Below are positions 52,201 through 61,200 of a DNA stretch of 64,000 nt, piece after piece. Made by a program: the position numbers and the translations under genes. Positions within the stretch are counted from its first letter, which is position 1. Each line of letters begins with the position of its first letter. Under the pieces are notes generated by a model. That model searched no databases and was not told the origin of the DNA. It saw nothing but the letters and a program-made list of their open reading frames with translations. Source of the stretch: Protonemura montana (lineage: Eukaryota; Arthropoda; Insecta; Plecoptera; Nemouridae); assembly GCA_947568835.1 (NCBI GenBank), contig OX387606.1:13888001-13952000 (forward strand). The letters are read 5' to 3'.

Positions 52201-55200
52201 GCCGTGAGAGCCAGTCCCTGGATCTGCTGATCTTCCCGGAGGTGTTGTCGATGGTGGCTAGCATTGACAGAGCACTGTCGTCACCCGGAGGCTCGTTGCT
52301 CTTGGCGGGACGCGCCGGTGTGGGCCGCAAGTCTGCTGTGCGGATCGTATCCGCAATGCATGGCGCACGGCTTGTCACGCTCAAGATTGGCAACAGCTAT
52401 AGTCTCAAGAACTTCAAGAACGACTTGAAGAGTGTGAGTAACGCTCTTTAACGCAAGGGTAAACGAATCTGGGAGTAACGTTGGAATTATTTGATTGTAA
52501 AGGATAGGAAAGAAAGACAAAAGAACCATAGTAAATATTCTAAAATTTGGTTGGAAAGGTAATAAGAAATTTCAGAATACTATGTCAGGATGGTCAATCA
52601 GCAGGGTAGAACCTGGGAACTCCTGAGGTAAGGTAGACTCGGTTCCTGCAGTATCTGATCTGTAAGTTGCCTCACAAACAATCGACTCAAAAATTATTTC
52701 CAGAAAATTTCAGGATTAGCATATTGTTCTTATTTGGTTAGAATAATTTGTTAAAACACCTATTAGGTAGTAAAGCTTATACCCAAAGTCTTTGAAAATG
52801 GAGATTTTGTTTTCCAATTATTTTTAAGTATGATTACCTGGTAACATTTGGTTTTCCAGGTTATGCAAATAGCTGGTGTCGAGGGTGAACAGGTGTATTT
52901 TCTTCTAGAAGACCACCAACTCATCGATATCAGTTTCCTCGACATGATAAACAGCCTTCTCTCGTCAGGGGAAGTGAGTTTTAAATGTGATCAATACCGA
53001 ATAACATCACGGTAGCACTACAAGAGGCAAGGTCAAATTTGTGAATTTTTTCAGGTTCCTGGGTTGTACAACATGGAAGAACTGGAGCCAATAGCATCTC
53101 CACTGAAAGACGTTGCTTGCCAAGAAGGATTTGTTGGGAGTCCTGCTGCCTTCTTTGCTGGAAGTAAGATTACAATCAGCACTGCTACGTACTTTAACTG
53201 CAATGCTACTGACTAATACTACAATACAATTACTACATAGTTCTAGACTAATACTACAATAAAATACTACTTGCTGCAAATACAATATCCTCCTTCTCTA
53301 CAAATTACTTGCCCTAATGTATGTTAAAATAAATATATTCTAATTATTACTTCACTGAAAATTACTTCATTTTCTTGCATACAAAGTAGAAACTAACATT
53401 TATGTAACTTCTTGACAATTGTATCTCACAGTCCGAATCGTAATCGAAAGACCCATTTAACACAGTGTCTATGTGTGACAGGAGTGCAGAAGAACCTCCA
53501 CGTGGTGCTAATCATGGACGTAACCAACACGACGTTCACTCTGACTTGTGAGAGCAACCCCGCGCTGTACAAACAGTGCTGTGTTCTCTGGCTGGACGGC
53601 TGGAGCAAGCACAGCATGCAGTTAGTGCCGCGACTGCTGCTGGCCAAGTTAGTAGGATTTCAAGTAAAACACTTACATTGTAGTCCACAGACTACATTGT
53701 GTGCTAATTTTTAGCTAATTTGGGAAATGTGGGGAAATTTAAAAAGAAAAACGGCCTCAGTCAGATAAATTCCAATCTCACAACTACAAAATACTCTAAT
53801 TTAAAATTTTTTTTTTTTTTACATTTTACATGAAGCTATCTAAAACAATAACAATAAAGGCAACAAAGATCTTATTTGAAATCTTATTTAAATTGCAGAC
53901 GCTTGCTATACGCGGGGTATTTTATTATTATGAACACTACTACCGTCTCAAAAATTGATGCCCAAACGGGGACTCGAACCCCGATCTTCCCCTATCACAG
54001 GTGTTGCTCTCACCCATTGAGCTACCTGAACACGTGCTTTTTGAGACTATGCTTTTCTCAAAAAGCATGTGTCCACGTAGCTCAATGGGTTGGATTAACA
54101 CCCACGATAGGTGGAGATCGGGGTTTGAGTCCCCGTTTGGGCATCAATTTTGAGACGGTAGTAGTGTTCGTAATAATTTAAAAAAAGCAACAAAGATCTC
54201 TTGAAAAATCATGAAAAATCTCTTATTTGCAATCAAACACAGATTTAACATCTACTACTTTTGGCCTCAGGAGTGACTTTCTTACAAAATATCCACCTAA
54301 ACATATCTCGTTAACATTCTCAGAGACAGTTCAGCAGGAAGCGAGGATCCCCCAAGAAAACGGAGTGCGACGCATTCTGGAAACGACTCCCTGATCAGCG
54401 GATTTCTGAAGATCCATGAGCAAGCATCTATCGAGCTTTCGACCCCTCGGCGATACATTGCGTTTATTCACATGTACATCGAGATATACAATGCTAAAAA
54501 GAGTGGAATTGAAGAGAGACAGAAACGACTGCAGGTAGGCTGGACAGATTTCAAAACAATGTGCCGGGTAGAATCATTGAGAGTGAAGTTTTGTGCCTGT
54601 TTTAAAGTTGCATTTGAAGGAATGAACAGAGAGTTGAAAACAAATCACATCTCCTGATTGGCTATTGGGAAGCAAAAGAAAAAATTAATGGACAGTTAGG
54701 TTTTTTTATGGACCAATGAAAAACCAGATCTTAGTTTCCTCAATGGGGGATTTAAATTCACATCACATAATCATTTCTACACTGGTTGGCCTCACAAGCA
54801 TGCATTTTTTTGGTAAATGTAATCATGACAGAATAATTATTGTAATTTACATGGAATTGGGATTGTTAAAGGCTGGGGTATCAAAGCTCACAGAAGCAAG
54901 GGAAATTGTCGATACTCTGAAGTCACAGGCAGCAGGCCAAGAAGATAAGCTAGCAGAGAAGCAAGCCAAGGCCAACTTGGCCCTGCAAATGATAACAGAG
55001 ACGATGAGGAATGCAAACACTCACAAGGGAGAGATGGAGACTCTGAAGGTTTTAACTGAAAAGGAGAACCAGCAGCTTATGATTAGAAAAAGAGAGATTG
55101 ATGCTGAGCTGTCGGAAATCGAGCCGTTGATCCAAGAGGCTAGTGCAGCGGTGGGAAACATCAAGTCGGAGTCTCTCTCCGAGATTCGGTCGTTGCGAGC

Positions 55201-58200
55201 TCCTCCGGACGTTATCAGAGATATTCTGGAAGGTGTACTTCGGCTCATGGGCATCCTGGACACGTCGTGGAATAGCATGAAGAACTTCTTGGCCAAGAGG
55301 GGAATCAAGGAAGAAATCAGGTACTAACTTAAAGATTATCGCCCCACTCTTTATTGATATTGAAAGCATTATTTTTTTTGCATTGGAGTCTCAAAAATCA
55401 TTTGCTTTTTTTCGATTTGATTGGAGTATTTTACATTCACCTAAACAACCTTCCAACAATAGAAATAATTAGAAAAAAATTATATTGTTATATAAGAACA
55501 ACATTCGATTCAAACACAACAAAAGAATTATCAATACATTATATATGCAATAGCTATATATATCCATGGTAACATATTATTTTTTATCGATATTTTATTT
55601 TATGTTTATACATATTTTATTTGTCATAATTTTGTAGCATTGATAAGGTGATAAAAACTTTCAATAGTATTTATGTTTATGTGTTTTTGAATAAATGAGC
55701 ATGAAAACAAAAAATAAAAAATACAATTTCATGAAGCAGATTGGGGAAGCTCTGTCAGGCTATGAAAAACTGAATCTACCATTAAATCTCATTTGCTTCA
55801 TATTTTTTTTGGTTTGATGTGGCTACAAGAAATAATATGTAAGCATTTCAGTAGGTAAATCGTCTGTTGTCATCAAATATTTAACTTAGGGCATACAATT
55901 TTACTTTTAGACTAGTACTTAGTATGGTCTTAGACTACTTGCTACTACTCATATGTAGAGCCAAGATTTTATGGTGTTATGATTTCGTTAATTTCGTGGT
56001 GAGCTTTTTGGATTTCGGTGTTATGGCGGAAAAATGGAAAACGGTGTTAACGGTGTTATATAACGGTGTTATGGAAAAAGTACAGAATTTCATGTCTATA
56101 GCAGATTTCGGACATAGGTGACGAAAAAAAGAAGAATAGTTATACATAGTGTTTCTGTTCAATAAGTTCCTATAAAATGTAGCTAATACCTTTATGTTTC
56201 ATAAAATACATTGTTACGCCACAAGAAAACTACAAAACAAATAAGACACAAGAAACATTTATCCGTATAAGCTCCATGTTTTTATTATTATTGATGCAAA
56301 ATTAAATTAATTTCAATTAGCTCCTATTTGTAACACTAATTTTCCAAAAAGAGTTTAAAACTAAAAAGTTTGTCTGTGAGGGGTTTGAGATTTTTATGTC
56401 CATGATAATTTGAATTAGACCCACTGCCTGGTACTAACAACATACTTTGCAAGATTGTCTTTTTTCTCCCAGACAAGTCTGCTGTTTTAGATTCCACACA
56501 TCAAAATATATCCATCACTCACAAAGAGTTGCTTTGTTTGATCCTCAAAAGTCAAAAATGTAATACATGCCATTGAAATTTGAAATCCCAGCTAATCTCT
56601 ATATAGACTGAATGCATGTGGTGCTGGTGCTCACATGGCAAGGAGGGGAAGATTCAGCCAACCAATGGCAATAGTTTCCTACAGCAAACAATTTGCCCCA
56701 CTACTTCTACCCCCTAAACTTAGGAATGTTGACAGCATTTGATGAGGAACAGACCTGACAACAAGACTGGGGGAAATAATCTGACAAATTCATGGAAATG
56801 TGTGTTTAGAGAGATAAAATAAACATTTAAAATTTTTTGAATGGAAATTAGTGGCTATTTCGCAAAATACACACATTTTAGTGAAATGGGTTTTTTTGTT
56901 TGTTTATTTATTTTCCGTGATATGTGGTATGATAAAAATGAAAAAAGAACAGATTATCTGAAATTTAAGATAATTGGATGGGAAAAGGCTCATTTCGCGA
57001 TGATTTCGCGGGAAGTAGTTGATTTCGGTGTTATGGATGATTTTTCGTGAATTTCGCGTTTTGTCGCGATGAGCTTCTTACATATTTGAGTTGGGAATTC
57101 AATGAATCGCACTCATTTGTAAGAAAAACAAGAGATAAGAACAATTCGCGATTTCGCGCATCACCATATAATCGTGGCTCTACTCATATGTCTTAAAAGA
57201 AAAATTAATTTACGTAGTTGAAACTTTGCTTTTCCTTCCCGTTCAGAACCTTTGACGCTCACGCGATAAGCACAGAAAGCCGACTAGCCGTCGAAAAGCT
57301 TCTAGTCGATCGCAAAGAGTCTTTCGAGCCTCGCAACGCAAAACGAGCTTCTACCGCAGCCGCTCCGCTGGCGTCGTGGGTCACGGCCAACGTCAAGTAC
57401 GCCAAGGTCCTTGAGAAGATTCGGCCGCTAGAACGCGAGCAGAAGAAACTGCAGGACAACATGAAGTCTGCTCATGACCAGATCGGGCAGTTGAGCACTG
57501 GACTGACGGACGTCGATAAAGCTGTAGCCGAGTTGAAGAACCAGTTGACCACATACACGAAAGAAGGGGCCGAGATTGAGATTCATGTCAACAAGGCAAA
57601 GGACACTATTAATATGGCAGAGGGGCTCATCGGGAAACTGAATGATGAGTATCTACGCTGGAAGTCGCAGGTAAGATCTAAAACTTAAACTTGTTAAGGT
57701 GTTTTTTTTGCAAACCACGGTCTGAAGTACTTGGTGTTAAATTGATGATTGTGTTCAGGATACTTACAATCCCATTTCCCAACAATAGAAAATACAAATT
57801 TATAGAGTTGGACATATAAGAGGTTGTGTTAAGCCCTTTTGAATCGTGTAATAAGGTTTGTGATTTTTTTTTAGCTGAGTGAGCTGTCTGATTCCGTGGC
57901 AGAGTTACCGTTCAACTCATTGCTAGCAGCTGCGTTCATAACATACTTGTCGGCTTCACCTGAAAATGTGCGCAAGGCTCAATTGACTGAATGGCAAGCA
58001 ATGCTTGGCATCACACAAGAGTTCTCGCTTAACAAATTCTTGGGTTCCGAAAAGGAACAGCTTCATTGGCTGTCAGAAGGATTGCCATCTGACCAACTCT
58101 CCATACAGAATGCTCTGATAATACTTCAGGTGAATTCCGCCAATTACATTTTTTTGTATTAAGTGGTCCTCTAGTTGTGTGTGGATCTTGGAGAATTGTT

Positions 58201-61200
58201 TCTATCAAAGATAAAGAACATCTAGTTTGTTCAAAGAAGTAATAGCTCTTTTTTGTTTTTTCTGGTAATTCCCTTACCAAAGAAGTGATAACCGTGTTTT
58301 TTTTTTTTTATTATTTTGAACATTACTACCCTCTAAAAAATTGATGTCTTTTAAAATCAGATTTCACAAAAGTAATAGTTGCTATTTGTCCTACTTCTTT
58401 GGCATTGGGGCAAGAATTAAAATTGTTGCCTTTAGGTATAATTGGAAATTCTCATAGAGGCATTGTAGGGAAAAATTCCCTACTTAATGACCATAAATAC
58501 TATGGGACCAACCCTATACCGACTAAAACTGTAGGTACTAATATAGTTGAAAAATGTCCTTGTCTCAAAATATTTTGTTTATGTCTAGATTGCTAAGCTG
58601 GATGCTGGGGTAAGACAATTAATATAATATTTTCTAGAAATATTTGCTAATATATATCAGTTTATCAGATGCACTGTTTAAGACAAACAAGAGTTAGAGT
58701 AATTTCTTTAAGCTGCAGAGGTTTTAACGGATCTTTTATTGCAGACGTCCCTGCGCCCGTTCCTCATCGACCCATCATCGTTGGCATCGGAGTGGCTTAA
58801 GAAACACTTGCGTAACGAGACTGTCGAAGTCATTTCGCAACACAGCGATAGATTCACTACTACGCTAGAACTAGCCATCAGGTAAGTCGGCCAAACATCC
58901 CTCGTGTTTTGCAATGAAATTTTCTTGCAATCATTTCATCGTCATCAATCATCAATCATCATCGCAATTTTCTTCACCATTTGCTGTGTTTTACAGATTT
59001 GGCAAAGTGCTGATTGTGCAGGATGTGGAGAGCATTAGCCCGGTGCTGTTCCCAGTATTGCGTGGAGATTTAATCAGCCAGGGACCGCGTAAGGTGGTTC
59101 AGGTGGGGGATAAGCTTGTCGGGTACAACGACAAGTTCCAGTTGTTCCTGACAACGCGGGCAGCAGAGCCGGTCATACCGCCGGACGCAGCTGCTGTTGT
59201 TACCTACGTCAACTTCACCACCACGTGGGCTGGACTCACGGGACAGGTACGTGGAAGCCGCAGCCAGTGGCCTAAATCATTCAGATAACTTGTAGGACAA
59301 TTTTACCATGATTTCATAAATATATATTTATGGTAGTGAGTGACAAATGTGTAAAATAAAAAAAAATGAAATGTAGCTATTAGAGAGAAAATATCGACAA
59401 GTGCAATCAAGTGATGTCTTTTCTAAATCTCCGGTAAGTTGTAATTTCTGTCTTTCCTTCTTCACCACATAAAAAAAAAACGGCCACTTTATGTACTATT
59501 TGCAAAAAAACATTGAAAATAGTAAAAAGAAAAGGTAAAATAGTAATAGACATTTTTTTTCTATAATTCCAATGTAAGTGCTATGGAAGTAAGGTGATGT
59601 CATAGGGCTTAAAAAATGGCCTGTAAGCCCTGTGGTATTGTGGCCCAATGGGTGTAATTTTGCAGTTTGAAACTAGTGTTGTACTTATGACATAACTAAT
59701 AATAATCTGGCAATTGCTGTAGCTGCTAGCCTGCGCACTGCGACAAGAGAGGCCAGAACTTGAGCAAGGCCGCGGAGAGCTTTTGCGAAAAGAAGAGGAG
59801 CTCAAACTGAAGTTGGACAATTTGCAGGAAATACTGCTGCAAGAACTGGCTGTAGCGCAAGGGGATATCCTCCAAAACAAGGTAAGTCGATAATGCATCA
59901 GTAGCAAGCATCTTCACCGTGTTTTATGGTATTTTTTTGTCCATCCACAAAATACTAGCAAGAATCATCTTTCCGCAGCTATTATAATTTTGTTGGCAAA
60001 AGTATTGCTGTCTTACCATGTAAAATCAATACTTTTTAGTTAAGCATTGTAGGTTTTGGCATTTCTGAAACCTACCAAATATCCCTCTAAAATTGCATTA
60101 AACTTTATCATTATTATTTTAGGACCTGCTGCAGTCTCTTAACGAAACAAAGGCCAGCAGTGCTGCGATTTATCAATCGCTAGAAGAATCTTCACGATTG
60201 CAAGCTGATCTCAATAAAGAATGTGACGTTTACTTGCCTCTTGCTGAGTTTGGAAGCACATTCTATTTTGTAATCACAGACCTCGGGAAAGTGAACAACA
60301 TGTATCAATTTTCCGTTGGTGCATTTACAAGACTTTTCCAAAAGGCTTTGGCTAGTCCTCAGGTATGGATGGTCACTACTTTAAAAGCATTATATTGGGC
60401 TATGTTAGTGACACAAATAGTACCTAAGATACCAAAGAACTAGGCGATATTGTTGAAGCTTTCATAGGATATTCAAAGAGAAACTCAATTCTAAACCTGA
60501 ACCTAAACCTAAATCTAAGTCTGAATATTGTTATGTGTTCCTTGTGGAACGCGTTGGGACTGGCGGGTTTTGGCTGGATTACTTAGGGGCGGATGTACAT
60601 TTGCAGATCTGCACTCTAAGCAATATGTGCACCGTACCCTGTTTAATTTTTAAAAAGGGTGTAGGTCATATTTAAATATAGAAACAAAAATACATTTGAT
60701 TTTTATTTAGATCATTTTTAGATCAATTTTATAAAGATCATTTGAGTTCGCCAAATAAATGTTAGACGTTGGTTAATCAATACATATGATAAAGTGGTTT
60801 AACAATGTCTCCTTTATTTTCTTGGTCAAGGACGGGGAGTCAGTGGAGCAACGAACAAAGAGCCATCAGAGCCGTCTGCAATACCTCATCTACCAGTTTG
60901 TCGGGAGGTCTCTTTTCAAGGCTGATCGGCTCACGTTTGCCTTGCACATTGTTTACAAGATGCATCCGAAACTCATCCAGAAAAATGTATGAAAATAATC
61001 TTAGAAAACTAATCGTAAACTAAACGTCTATATTAGCCTTGCAGGCTAGTCTTGCAGGCTTCACGTGCATCACACACTGTAGTAAAAATAAAATGTGTTT
61101 TGCAGGAATGGGAGACCGTAACTGGCCAATCACATTCCGATATCAAAGTAGACTCGTCAAAAATGAGAGAACAGATTCCAAGCTGGATTGAAGATGAAAG

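Noticed and set aside
52630-52700. AAA4 P-loop of DYNC2H1 with Arg in the nucleotide loop, first taken as a lost site
   Set aside because: The element lies at about 52311-52335 and human dynein-2 has a comparable GRSGVGRRT form, so it is normal for the family.
60490-60525. CCTAAA-type tandem words resembling telomere repeat
   Set aside because: Only a few degenerate units within an intron; treated as a short microsatellite.
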